From Struthio camelus (Eukaryota > Chordata > Aves > Struthioniformes > Struthionidae), in contig NC_090945.1 in NCBI RefSeq assembly GCF_040807025.1, forward strand, positions 71,435,088 through 71,499,087: a stretch of 64,000 bases of DNA, read 5' to 3'. The notes under the pieces are model-generated. The model did no database searches, had not been told where the DNA came from, and was given only the letters and a program-made list of their open reading frames with translations. Positions 46,991 through 59,900 of the stretch are shown one piece after another (positions within the stretch are counted from its first letter, which is position 1; every line of letters starts with the position of its first letter). Made by a program: the position numbers and the translations under genes.

Positions 46991-47792
46991 AACATTTGAG
47001 ACAGTGTGTATTTCCAGAGTGTTTTTGTTTTTTTGATGTGAACTCCACGAGAGCAAGAACAACAGAAGCCAATTCTGACTGTATTCCTCGTTTACAAGAT
47101 ACTTGGTTTCTTAGGCTGTAGCAGAATGCAGGGAGGAGAGGGGATCAAGAGGAGAGTGATGTGTGAAAACTGATCTTAGATTTTAGAGAGGGGAGAAGAT
47201 GGACAGATGGGCCATTGATAGGTTGTACTTAACAGTTGCCAGTACTTCTTTCTCGTCTCCTACAGCAGTAAAGGAAGGGAGCTGGCCTTTCACCTCCCAA
47301 GGGAGAGCAGAGAAGCAACAGTCAGGCAATATGAAAAAAAATTCAATTATACATTTCTTGTTTTTTCCTTTTTTTTTTTTCTCCCAAAAAGGGAACTATA
47401 AACTGTAAACTACAAGTAAAGCTAGGTAAAATAGAAGTCCTCCTCCAGCTGATTTTTGTCTTCCTAAAAGTATGAAGTGCTTTTTTGAAATTTTCACAAT
47501 GCATATGCGGTTTGGAATGTTTCTAATATAATTAATTGTGCTCTTTTGTGAATTGCCATTTTTTTCTCCCTTTGTAATTCAGTTAGCGTCTGAATTTGAA
47601 ATACTACAGTAGTTCTCTGTATTCCATGTAAAATATGTTACGATAGAAGCTTATACTGACTCTTGCTTAATTATTCCTCAAAAGGTAAAATGCCATTGTT
47701 TGTAAGGCCCTGTTTTATTATAATAATCTAATCATTTTACAGTTTAACAATATTTTATAACCTGTCATGTTTTAAAAATATCTTTTCTTTAG

Positions 47793-47922
47793 GGTATTCT
47801 CTTGGTTTATGATATTACGAACTGCCAGAGCTTTGAAAATTTAGAAGACTGGTATAATGCGGTAAAGAAAGCAAATGAGGAATCGGAAACACAGCCACTC
47901 GTGGCCTTGGTTGGAAATAAAA
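47793..47922 (+). CDS. RAB28: RAB28 coding exon 4 (residues 89-131 plus one base)
   Basis: 130 bases between TTCTTTAG and GTAAGC. It encodes strand beta4 [10 protein letters not shown], the following helix ([20 protein letters not shown]) and strand beta5 LVALVGNK. The last base begins the Ile codon of the NKxD guanine-specificity motif (N130-K131), so intron 4 splits the G4 motif. It leaves phase 1. The reading frame is continuous with exons 1-3 and matches vertebrate RAB28 with scattered substitutions. The rest of the protein (G5 box, last helix, prenylation signal) is not in the window. Confidence 0.97.
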
Positions 47923-50900
47923 GTAAGCTATTCATTTTTAAATATTAATTGGAATACTGAGAGTATTTAAAGAAATATCAAAGGGCATATATCTTTAGCA
48001 AAAGGAAACTGATTTGTCTATTTGTGTCTTGTGTGTTAAGCCTATGGTGGCCATGTTTAAATGACGTATTTGGGCGCACCTAAGGGTTCTGGTTCCTGGG
48101 CAGCCAGGCTGAGGGACTTGCTGGAGCATGCTTTGTTTAGGACGCAGCCTCTCTGTCTCTGTTTCTTTACTTGGAGAGCAGCACACAGAAGTGGAGAGGA
48201 TCTCTCTCACCTGAGGTTGATATAGTTTCCGGATATAGCTGTGGCATGTATCTAGAATGGAGAACTGGGAAGCCTTCCTGTGCCCAATAACAGGTATATT
48301 GTATGCTTCTATACATCAAGGAGAACGATGTTTTTCTGCTGGATAGAGGCTGGTAAAATAAACTAACGGTATCTATTAGCATTAGGGATAGAATGAGTTT
48401 TCTTTTTTTTCTTTTCTTTTTTTTTTTTTTTGCATACCGGTAATTTTGCAAATAATTAAAAACAATTAATTGATATCTGTTATTTAGCATTAGGCATAAT
48501 ATTTTGAGTTTTCTAGTAGGTTTGTTTTTGCATACAGTAATTTTACGCGTGAGGTTATTTATTCCTTGCTATTTTTCTGGGATTTTTTTTTTTACCTGTC
48601 CTGTTTTTGTCCATGTGAGTATGATATAATGCTTTTCTTTACTCCTGATCACCAAAATATACCACCTTAAACAAACATCCTCTGTTAGTTCTCTATTAAA
48701 GTTGAATACCAAATTCCCCTATTTCCAGTTAATAAATCTTCCAGAAAAGTCCTCATAGCATATCTGAGGTCTTGGTTCCAGGTCTCTTAACCTTTCTCTA
48801 TTGAAGGTGATAGGAGTAAAATAAAGCAGCTTCAGAAATGGAGTTAAGTGATGGAAGCATTTTTTTTTAATAATTAGAATTAGAATTTATTTGAACAAGA
48901 AATTGCATAGTTTTTTTTCTTTTTTTACTTTCTCACATATTTGGTGTGTCTGTCACAACGTTGACATCATGGACAAATCTGAGGAAAGATCTTGTCTAGA
49001 AAGATACTATTATTTAAAAGCATTTAAAATAATATAGAAACAACACTTTAATTCAGAATGGTTAACTGTAGTGTTGCTGCCGCAGTGTTACAATTTTTTA
49101 TGTTATTAATTATGAAAGGCTACTTTTTTCTGGGAAGAAAACAGAGAAGCTCTTAGAGTTACAATATATAAATAGCACTTCTGAAAGCATAACATAGACT
49201 GTGTTGTACTATGGTACACCAGAGCCAATAATACAGATTCTGTTGAAATTCAAATGAAAAATATTTTTCACTGATTTATATTTTACCCCCAAATTGGACT
49301 TCCTAACGGGAGTTACGAAGCATTTAGAGTAGGATATACATAAGTAATTTCTTTTGCTGGAATGACACCATATAGGCAGAAAACCAGGCACTGATTTCCA
49401 TTTGCAGTTAAAAGAATGTTTTATCTCTGTTATATACCTTAAGTTTATGGGGTTTTTTTGACTCATATGCATGCGTGCAATTCATTAAAATCCAAGTAGT
49501 TCTTCAGGAGCATCTGCAAATAGAATAGGGATGCATTTCCAGACAGAAGACTGGCATATGGAAAAGGCTTTCATTTTGTGAAAACAGCGTCTGAAGGAAC
49601 GATTTCCTTGCTGCTTGATTTTCTTTCAGAAGCTGTATATGAAGAAAAGCAAACTATGGCTTTTGTGTGATCCTAAGGACGTTTATTGCTGTTGCAAACA
49701 TCGTGAGTTGCTTGGTGTCTCCCAAAAGAAGGCTTGCAGGGGATGTTGCTTACAGTGGTCATTCTTTTGTTTTATTTTTATTTCAGTATGATAAAAATTA
49801 AGCTTTTAGAAATTCATTGCTTTTCTGGACTTTATAATAGGAGAACAACATCCGGGAGGCTTCCATGTCAATACTTTAAAGGCTTATGAGAGGTTACTAT
49901 AGTCAGGCTCCTATTGTTACACAAATAGAAAACAAGGTAAGTGCTTACAGAGAAGCATTACGTTAATTCTTGCATATTATGAAAGGATAAAGCTACCACT
50001 GCTAACAGTTTATTCGGATGGGATCACTGTATTCAGAATAGGTCAACTTCTTTAGTCAGTAAGTGGTAAGACACTTGTGTAGAATGTAAGAGCAAGAGGT
50101 TTCAAGCTAGGAAAAGCCATTTCATAAACTTGTTTGACCTCGTGCGTGATACAGGGCAGATGTTTTCAGTCAGTAGTTTCTGTCTGAGGCCTGTACTTGG
50201 TTTTGAGCTATAGCATGTCTTTTAGAAAAATATGTAAAAATGTTCAATTAAAGACTAGAAACTTTTGTATCCACAGTCGGGTTACTCTTAACTTTTTCTG
50301 ATAAAAATTTAAAAAAATTGGCAAGAATGCAGTTATTTTCATTCATGACACTTCATTACTTTGGAAAATTGGGCCTATATTTAAGTATTTGAATAAGAAT
50401 TTAGAAGTCTACCTGTAACCATCCATTTTGAAACTCTTGGCCTAAAATTAGTGCTGCTCTTTTAAGTCTGCTGAGGTAGGGGTTATGCTCCCATTTGTCA
50501 GGATTTTCACTTACTAATATCACCTGCAAGAAAAGAGTTTTTTTCCCAATTTCAAGGAGAACACACATGGGATTTCTGTTACAGTGCTTTAGAAATAAGA
50601 ACAAAACTATGATTAAAAAAAACGTGGCAGAAAGAAATGAGAAATATGTATTTCTTTACTATCAACTGTGGAAGACAGTACACATGAATTACAGCAGATG
50701 TAAATAATTTCCTCAGGTAATCTTGTCAGTGAAAACATAAATTGCTTCAAGATAACAGTAAATGATGTGTACTAGGTGTTAAATTGGCTATAATCATGCA
50801 TGATTTATTAGTGTTTTGTTACATTAATTTGTAATCATCACAACTGTTAGGTTTATCACGTTTGGAGGAATTTCTTCAGTATTCTACCAGTCTTGAAGAA

Positions 50901-53900
50901 ATTGTGCTGTTCAGTTGTGATTTAAATGAACCAGCACTAATTTTGACTCTTCCATTTTATTTTGCATTGCAATAGATTTAGAAGTATGAACACGGCAAGC
51001 TCCTGTGTGTCTGTTGAAAGGATGATAATAAACTTCACTGTGGTGGCAGTTTATTAAAATGTCCTGGTGTGATTGTAACAGATTAAAATTTGCTGCTCAA
51101 ATGCTGAAATGTAATTAAAGAAATTTCTACATACAAAACTGCTACTTTATTTATTTTTTTTTTTTACTTCCGGAGTAGATAAAAGGAGAACCTGAATTGT
51201 TAAAAACAATTGGGAAAATATAAGAACTTTAGAGATGCGTCCCCCTTTGTGAAAGTAATATTTTTTGAAGATGGCTATTTGTCCTCCTGTGTGCTTAGTT
51301 TTATTTTTCACTCTTTCTTACTTCTTCACTTCCATACATCTTTCTCCACGGCTTGACCTACTGATTCTCTCAGAGTAGGAGCCAAGATCTTGCCCAGGCC
51401 TGCTTCCTGCACTTGTCTTGTTGTCACTTGAATCACTATCTTTTCATAGTTTTGTGTGTACATTTCTTCAGTAAACAACATATAGAATCATAAAACCTAA
51501 ATTAGAATGTTTCTTTTTCAAATTAATCATAAGTCATGAGATTAAATCCTAAAATTTGATGCTGAGTCTTAAATTTAACTTTCCTTATAACTTTCTGTAA
51601 CTTACTTTCCAATATTTTAATCTTATTTAATACAAAGTATATATGAAATATGCTTATTTATATGTTGCTATATACCACTTCAGTTGCACCAGGAATAATG
51701 GTATAAACTTTGTTGTTGACAATAAAAAGTGCTTTGGAGTTTCAGTATAGTAAATTAAAACTTTTATGGATATTGTACTGTTGAATACTTTGACGTGTAG
51801 TTTTGCGTAGTATGAATTAAGGTCTACTTATCAAATGAATGAAGTATATTTTGTGCCCTTAGGATCTTTGCTTAAACTTTTGATATTGATTTGAATTTCT
51901 GTCATTTGCGATGGATTGTCTAGCCATTTGTGTGAATGAGAGGGGTTTTACTGTGCTTTATATGAATGATGTGTTTCGTTCCTTTCTGCCTTGACTAGTT
52001 CTTTGTATATTTTCCTCTGCACTAATCTATAACCAGACTCCTCAAGTGTCCTACCAACATTTTCAGTGGATATATTGTAAACAAAAATTAACCCAGGTTG
52101 CATGGGAGCTACACGCTTTTTGATTTATAGCTACCTAGATGGTCTCAGGGCAGTGGTTATCTGTAACTTATATAGGGGGTAGGAATTATCAGGTACCAGT
52201 GTATAGTGGATGGATGAATGATTTCTATTCTTAGAGATACTAACCAGATCCACTCCTCAATAAAGACTAATAACTCAGATTTTTAAACAGTCTTCATGAC
52301 AGATGAGGGCACGGAGGAGAGTGCATCAACACTAATTAAGAATCTTGACCGTTTGTTCGTCTTAGCCGTGATTAATTGATCTTGGAGTGCTGTCTCTGAA
52401 CAGGAAGTGATATGCTGTTATATTGTGAAGTTTAAAGGTTACATTTTAGTGTACCCTTTAACTTGCATTTACATGTGATGTTAAATCTTTTTAGCTATCT
52501 TATCTGACCACAGAAAGAAACATTTTCCAGCCCACATATGAATGAATGTTTGGCGTACAGTGTACTAATGTGAATCCGGCCTTTAATAGGGCCTATCCAG
52601 TCTGCTTTTGGACCATATTACTGTCCTAGCTACTTAGCCTCCCCATTTGTACTAGGAATATTTGCTCAAGAGTACTCTGTTTGAGACTCTGGTTTATTAA
52701 AATTCAGAACTACACGTTCACTTGTGCCTCTTGCCCTCCCCCAGCTGTTTTCTGTTCTTGTTTCCTATGGGCTTACACTGGTTAGGACCTTCACCTGTAA
52801 TTAAAACAAGTGTAGAGCAGCCTAAGCAAAGGCCCTGTTACTTTGAGTCTTTTGCCTGATTAAACTATAATTCCAGTATGCCTGACAGCAGGACCAGCCA
52901 CCTGAGCCTCACACATGCTCCTGGGACTGGAGGGTAAACTCCTTACATGTAGAGTCTCCCTTAAAAAGAGAACTTTGTCCTGTGCTACAGTCAATTTACC
53001 TCCTCATTTGAATAAGTGTAGAATGTTACCCTGTTTTAAAGTATGTATAGAATGTTTGTCTCAACAAACTTGCAAGATTAATAGAAAAAGTAGTCCTATG
53101 TATTATTTTGTTTCTTCTGTCAAATCAGAAGTTCTGTCAGTTAACTTTTATTTACTATTTTTAAGAAGAAGTTTAAATTAATGAAAGAGAAAATGATGGT
53201 GGAAATGAACTTTTATTCACAATAATAATATATTTCCAACCTCGTGTCTGAATGTGTTCTGTATTATTTTAGGGATGGGAGCAATTTAAAAGCAGACACG
53301 TTTTTGAGTCATAAAATTATCTTGCTTGTCTGAGAAAATATCTGTCTTGAGAGACTTTGATCCTAAGTCGTGGTAGGCATAATATTAGTAGTGGAAGCAA
53401 AGGCATTGCTGGCTACCACCCCTCTATTTATCTATTTAATTATCTCAGTTAAATTGTCGTTTGGGCAAACGTACTAAACTGTGGTATGTGCCACGCAGAG
53501 GTAAGGTAAATGGAGCCCGAGCCACGAGTGTGGTTCTTCAGAAGGTAGCTGAGCTCACGGAAGCTTATGCAGGACAAAAGAAATGGCGTATATGCGGATG
53601 GGTCTTTGCAGTGCTGTAATATTTACTTAGGGATATTCCATTGGCTGAGAAGGGAGAACACCTAACAGGCTATATCACAAGGATCTGGATGTATATACTC
53701 TGCATTCTGCCCCAAATGTCTATGTAATCTGCTGTGGTAAATGTACCTGTTTCATCTGCTTGCAAATCAGCCCAAGTTTTACTCACAGTCTTCTCTTAGA
53801 ACCCTTCAGAAAATGATCTCTTGGGTGGGGAGTCAGAGTGGAGACAGCAACTGCTAAATCAGCAGGTTAAAAGCAGGTTTTAGGTTATGTGGCTTTTCTT

Positions 53901-56900
53901 CTAGTGCTGCTGCTATTACTGGAGCATGTGTACATGATGGATTTTGATGGTGTCTCTGAAAAGCCAAGTCACCTGTGTCAGAGTGCTACCAAAGAACGGA
54001 GTAGAATGGAGAAATCTCTTTTGACAAAAGTCTTTTTTTATCTAACTGTGTCAAAAATACATCACGATCATTACCATCTTTTTGGGCCCTGCTTACATTT
54101 AGATCCATATCTGATGTTCAACACAGACTGAATTAGCTAGTAGGGAGTCTGCTCTTTGACTTGCATTCTGCTGCAGTGTTGAGGCTGGCTAGTTTATAAA
54201 ATTATATAAAAGAGATACAAATTTGCTGTTATACTAACTATCTGAGTTTGAAGTTTGTACAGCTGAACAGAACCCTGATATAAACAGGTGTAATTCCATT
54301 GAAGTGAATAAATGTCCATTCCTTTGAACCTGGGCAGCTTAGGAGTAATATTGTGTAAACTGTTTGCTGAATGTAACATATTCTAATTCTAGTCATGTGT
54401 TACTTTACCCTCACTTTCTCATTAATCTGGAAAGAGAGGACTAATCCAACTGATAAACTCTTAGTATACTATGCTTTCTTATTTTAGTTAGCATGAATAA
54501 CATAATTTCTTTACCTTCCAGCACTTAAAATCTTGAGGCTGCTCTTCCCTTTTTTATTTGTGCATATAAGTCGTGCCCGGACTGGAAGTTCAAAGAAGTA
54601 GTAGAATATTGTTCCTGTAACTGGAACTCAAATGGCAGTGTGGCAGAAGTGCCAGTAAATAATGTATTCATATTCAGTAACAGCTATGCTTAGATACAGA
54701 CAAATCTGTAAAGAAGCCATTGAAAAATGGAAATAGAACTAAACCGTTTAAATACAAAGGTTAGAACAGTATGTATATCCTATTTTTATAATAATACACA
54801 AATGAAATGCTGAGAGATCTCTTACTGTTTCCATGGATTTTGTCTGTAGTTTATTTAGCAGTGTAGACATATGTCTAATAAAAAAAGATGCTGCATAAAC
54901 CATAGTTCAGGCTGAATGTGCTTCTGTTTTTGGTTTAGGTAGAAATGTTTTTTCTGGCTGCGTCCTTCATACTTAGGTCTTCTTACAACAAATGGAAAGC
55001 CCTTAATTGTACCTAAGGGAATAGTTAATCTACGGTGGACATATGGTGGACAAAAGCTGAGTCTAGTAAATGAAAAAAATTATAAACAGAAAATGTGTGA
55101 ATGTCTGCACAGTCTGAGAGTCATGGGAGATACTGTGCTATTGGAGTGCAGCTTATTTTAAGTTAATTTGCTGTTCTTTTCTATTAGTATACTAGTGGAA
55201 TAGTTAGTGCAGCATAAAATAGATAGTTTTTAAAAACTGCATGATTTTGAATCTATTCTATTGGATTGAAAAAAATACCTGCTTTTTAAGAGCTGACATT
55301 TCTTTCTTTGCAAGTTGTCCCACCCCCTTCTTTGCCATATGATATAAATACAGTTTGATTTCAGTAGTGGAGTGAAGCGCTCTGAAATTTTTGAAAGTTA
55401 TAACATTTGATTGGGGGCAGTTAATCAGTGTTAACCCTGAACAGCTCTTGGGCTTTATGGATTCAAGCATTATATGTGGTTGCACTGCTCCAGCAAAAGG
55501 TTAAGTATTAATGGAAAATGTTCACAGCTCTTTTACTCAAAGAAAACATGTTACTTGTAAGTTTTCTTTTGATTTTACTTTTACAGTTACATTGAATGTC
55601 TTCATTCATTTAGCCATCCATAAAGCAAATATTGTTGCACATGCAGTGGATAATAAGTCTTTTTAGGACTACTTGTGTGGTATGTCACAGATCATTAACT
55701 GCAAGTAACCACCTGACTTGAGGGAAGTCTGGAAGCATCATTACAGTGAAATAAGCTTTTATTTCTGTATCACTGCAGCACATTGATTTGTAGGAATGTC
55801 TCCATTAGCTACTGTGAAAATATATTCTCATATATTATTATTGAAGGAAGTTGATGATAGAGGATAACCAATGTTCAAGTGTGAATAGGGCATTAGTGTT
55901 AGCCTTTTGGACAAAGTGGAAAAAGAGACAAGTGCTACTGTAACGTTATTTTCTATTTAAGAACTGGATAAGTCAGTAAACTAATCTTTTTGTAATGCCT
56001 CACAATCTGAGTCAGACTAATCATATGTAGTAACAATTATACAGTATTTATGTGTGCAAAGTAATTTCATCTAAAATGTATACACCAACTCAATTATGTT
56101 TACTCCTATGTTTACTACAGGCAGAAAGCATTGAAGAGAAATTCATTCCCTGATCAGTAGGGAAAATTTGAGCTTTCTCCATTTAGATTTCAGTAAATCA
56201 AAAAATGTAAGAACTTTATGGAAAATAACTGGTAATTATTTAATCTCAGCTTAGAGGATGAAGGATAACCTATGTTGATACGGAGGACAATCACAAGGGA
56301 GAACAGCCGTTAATATGATTAAAAGCAGTTTGTAGTGTGGAAAAAAAAATGCTGATATATTGTCCTGAAAATATGTTAGAAAATTTGAAGTTCTTGTAGA
56401 GAAGTTAAGATATCTTAATATTGTGGGATTATTCAACTCAGTTACTATTGAGCAAAATAATTTACTGTCAGATCCTTTAGAAGCAAAAGACAATAGAAGA
56501 CCAATAAGTGAGTAGAGTGTTCAAATCAGCCTTTTAGTTGTATAGCACATGCATATTCAAAAATGAAGAAGAATTATTGGAATGTGTTATATTAGGTGTA
56601 TTTTAAAACTGTATGATTGTCAGGACATCATCTTGTTTAGTCCCTCGGGAATTTGCAAGAGAAGGAGAAGTTAATGGTACTATTTCAGGCTTTGCCTACA
56701 GTTTTATCTCCATATGCTTTGATATAATGAGACATTCTGAGTTGATGATGCCCCTTTCAGTATATGAACATGTAAACTCTGCTAAATGTATTTGTTTTGA
56801 TGGATTTTAAAGCATTTTCATGCATTCATGATGTTGGCACTTCTGGTTATGAATTCTACGTTGTTCCAAAATATGAGATAGTTTTTTTTGTTGAGGTTCT

Positions 56901-59900
56901 ATATGAATTGCTCTTTCTTTCTGCTATCTACATTGATTTATTCTATAGGTCAGTTTTTTAGGAGGAGAAAAGTTATTGGAAAACAGGTATTTACTGTGCA
57001 GTTATTCTTCCATGCAATGAGACTGTGAAAGTGTTACCACAGTAGGTGATGCTGGTAATGGTACTATGCCATTATCATACTTCTCTAATCTTGAGAGATC
57101 ACTGAGATAAGAGAGTTAGTCTGAATAAGGCGGACAGCATTTTTGGTATTAACACTCTATTTGTACTTTCAGCCTTCATGATATGGAAGATAACCTCAAA
57201 ATAAGTTTGTTATTTTCAAAGGAGGAATCTAAGTTTTTGTAGCACCAAAAAGAGTGTTAAAGATCAATTTAGGTTTGCTGAAATGTGTTGATTATAGAGT
57301 TGGAATATAGTAATGAGGAATAGTAAATTAGAAATTAATTTGTTTATTTAAAACGAGTTCTTTAAACAGAAGAGTACATGGTATACAGTTTCTGTTTCAG
57401 AAAGACTTGGAGTTCTCTATGAAATTTTCATGATATATCTTAGCATTTTAAACTCAAATTTTATGCAGAAACAGTACTTTAAAAGTTCTGACTCCTTTGT
57501 TGAATTATGCGACTTAGAGTATTTAGTTTATATGACAAGGGAATTGTAAATAGGTAGCAGGTAATTAACTTTTGCTGAACCCTTTGAGGATTTAATTTCA
57601 TTCCATCTATTCTTCCCTTTACACTCTGCTCTGAACAGAAGGAGAAACCGTCCCATCTCATTCACTGATTAGTATTTTTAACACTTACTGTAAAATGAGC
57701 CCTTTCACTGCACTCTTGCTGCACTCTTCTAATTGTTGAGTGCAGTGAGTGCTGTGAATCACTGACTTTAAGATCAAAGTTTCTCTTGATTGTGTAGATG
57801 TAGATTTGGAGCAAGTCTAGTGACTTCGTATGAGCTGCTCCAAGTTTACTCTGATGTTTTCAGGACTAGTGTCTAGATTAGAATGTTTTTTGGATTACTT
57901 TTTTTTGTTGTTGTTTTAATACTATGTGATCTTTCTTTTTCATGAAATATTGTCTAATATGTTTGATTTTGTGTGATAATATAGTACTAGTATGTGATGC
58001 TACAATTCATTATTGCTTTGAAAATGTATGCAGGAAGAGGAATAACATTACCGTTTTCTCACTTTCAGACTAGAGAACTCATTCCTAAGCATTCTTGTAT
58101 TTATGTAGTGTGTAGCGTTTGGAAAGTCCCACTAGGATCATTGTTTTTTGTTTCAGGTACTGTACAAATGCAAATTCAAAAGAGCTACAATCTGAATAGT
58201 TAAGTTGAACACACAGAATAGTAAAATGTTTTGAGAAAGGCTTGCTTTTGGAAAATACTAGGATATAGTAATATATTTTGAAGGCAACTTTGCAAAGTGG
58301 TGCATTCTAAAGTTAATCTTAAACTTTTTTGTGGTAGATGAGTTAGTTTAGAATGAAGACTGGGAAAAATAGTTTAAGATTTGTGCAGACAGTGCTCCTT
58401 GGATATTGTCAACAGAAAAGAACAGAGACCCTCAGCTGCTCAACATTCATTTTACAAATTACAGGAGAAATTTGTTTGAAAAGTCTTACTGCTTTAGCCT
58501 TACAGAAGGAAGAAAGCAAGTGTATAGGTGCTGTTGGTCAAGTTGTTCAGTAGAACTATTTCTAAAATATTTGTATGTTCTGCTGTCCGTCTGGATATTG
58601 ATGTGGAGATGCCACTGCTGTGCCTCATGGGAGCTGGAGTTCCAGTGCTTCTCCTCCCATGCTCCTAGAGGCTGCGCTCCTTCCCCACACCTGATGTGTG
58701 CATCACATTTTCTTAGGTATGATAGGGCTTTGTGACAATAGTGCATCATGGATATAGTCCAATTGGCAAATCCAAACTTATGAGAAAAAAGCAGTATAAG
58801 ACAAACAAAAAACCTCTTCCCATTAGGTCCCGTAGTGCTATTTCTGAAACACTACTCTGTTTTCTTGATTGGGAACTTTTTAGGCGTTTAGTTTTCTGTG
58901 GAAAAAGGAAGCTTTCTGAGCAGAAAGAGCTGTTTTTGTTTGGAGGGAAAACCCAGTGGTTCTGACTGATGATTCTGGACTAGTGCAACTGTGTTCTGTG
59001 TTACAGGCATTGGCCTAAGCCATTGGGGAGTCTGCAGAGTTTTTCATTTGATCCGTTGTTCAATTTGAAGAATACTGTTGCGGTAGTTTGTTTTAATAAC
59101 ATTACCGTGTACTTGCAGATATTAGTAGGGGGGGAAGAACAGCCTGTTCCAGTTATGCTCCAAGTCTGTGGGGTTAAAAATGTTTCTGTATTGACGATTC
59201 TTTCGGAGCAGTATTCAGTAAATACGCATGGTGCTGACTGATTTTCTAGAAGGCACTGTACGGTGAGTTGTAAAATACACCATACAAGGCCATAATGTGG
59301 AAAGGTTCTGGATTTTTCTGGAAGTTATTCATTACATACTCTGTTAGTTCTTACTTTGCTGCAGTAAGTGTAACTTACTACTTACTTACTATCGATGTCT
59401 ATCAGGAACAATTGCTGAAAAGTTCTGACCTTAAATGAGGTTTGAACTTAAAGTTTATGTTACAAGTGAAGGCTTTTTTATTTCTGCAGTTTTCTCGAAC
59501 AAAGCAGTGGAAAGAAACAATGCATCGAAAGAATACAGAACAGTCCTTGTAGAGAGACCTCTGTATTGCCGGATAGTACATTGTCTAATTATTAATATTT
59601 TTGTGCTGGCCTTTTAAAGTACATACATTAAGAAGTCCTCCTCTTACACCATAAATGTTGCAGGTTTATTTTGGGAATGGTGTATCCAAAAAGTTTTTAG
59701 AAAAATGAATAGTTATTGATGTAGTTGCTTACTTAAATGGCTGATCACTAGGGCAATAATGCTGGTTTCTGAGCACAGCCAGTACTTTTTCCAGCTGCTT
59801 TATAGTGATATCTTGAAGCTTAAAATGTAATCTATATGGGTAAGCCACAAAAGCCACTATATATTAAAGCAGACTCTGACAGTAAATCACAATTGAACAG

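Larger units (their letters stand above)
39393..47792 (+). other. RAB28: RAB28 intron 3
   Basis: About 8.4 kb. It contains CR1 relics at 41,070-41,600 (+), 45,510-46,365 (-) and 46,385-46,990 (-), and a short (TG)n tract near 40,127-40,140. The stretch from 42,000 to 45,400 has short open frames but no recognisable domain or repeat family. The acceptor is TATCTTTTCTTTAG at 47,779-47,792. Confidence 0.85.
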
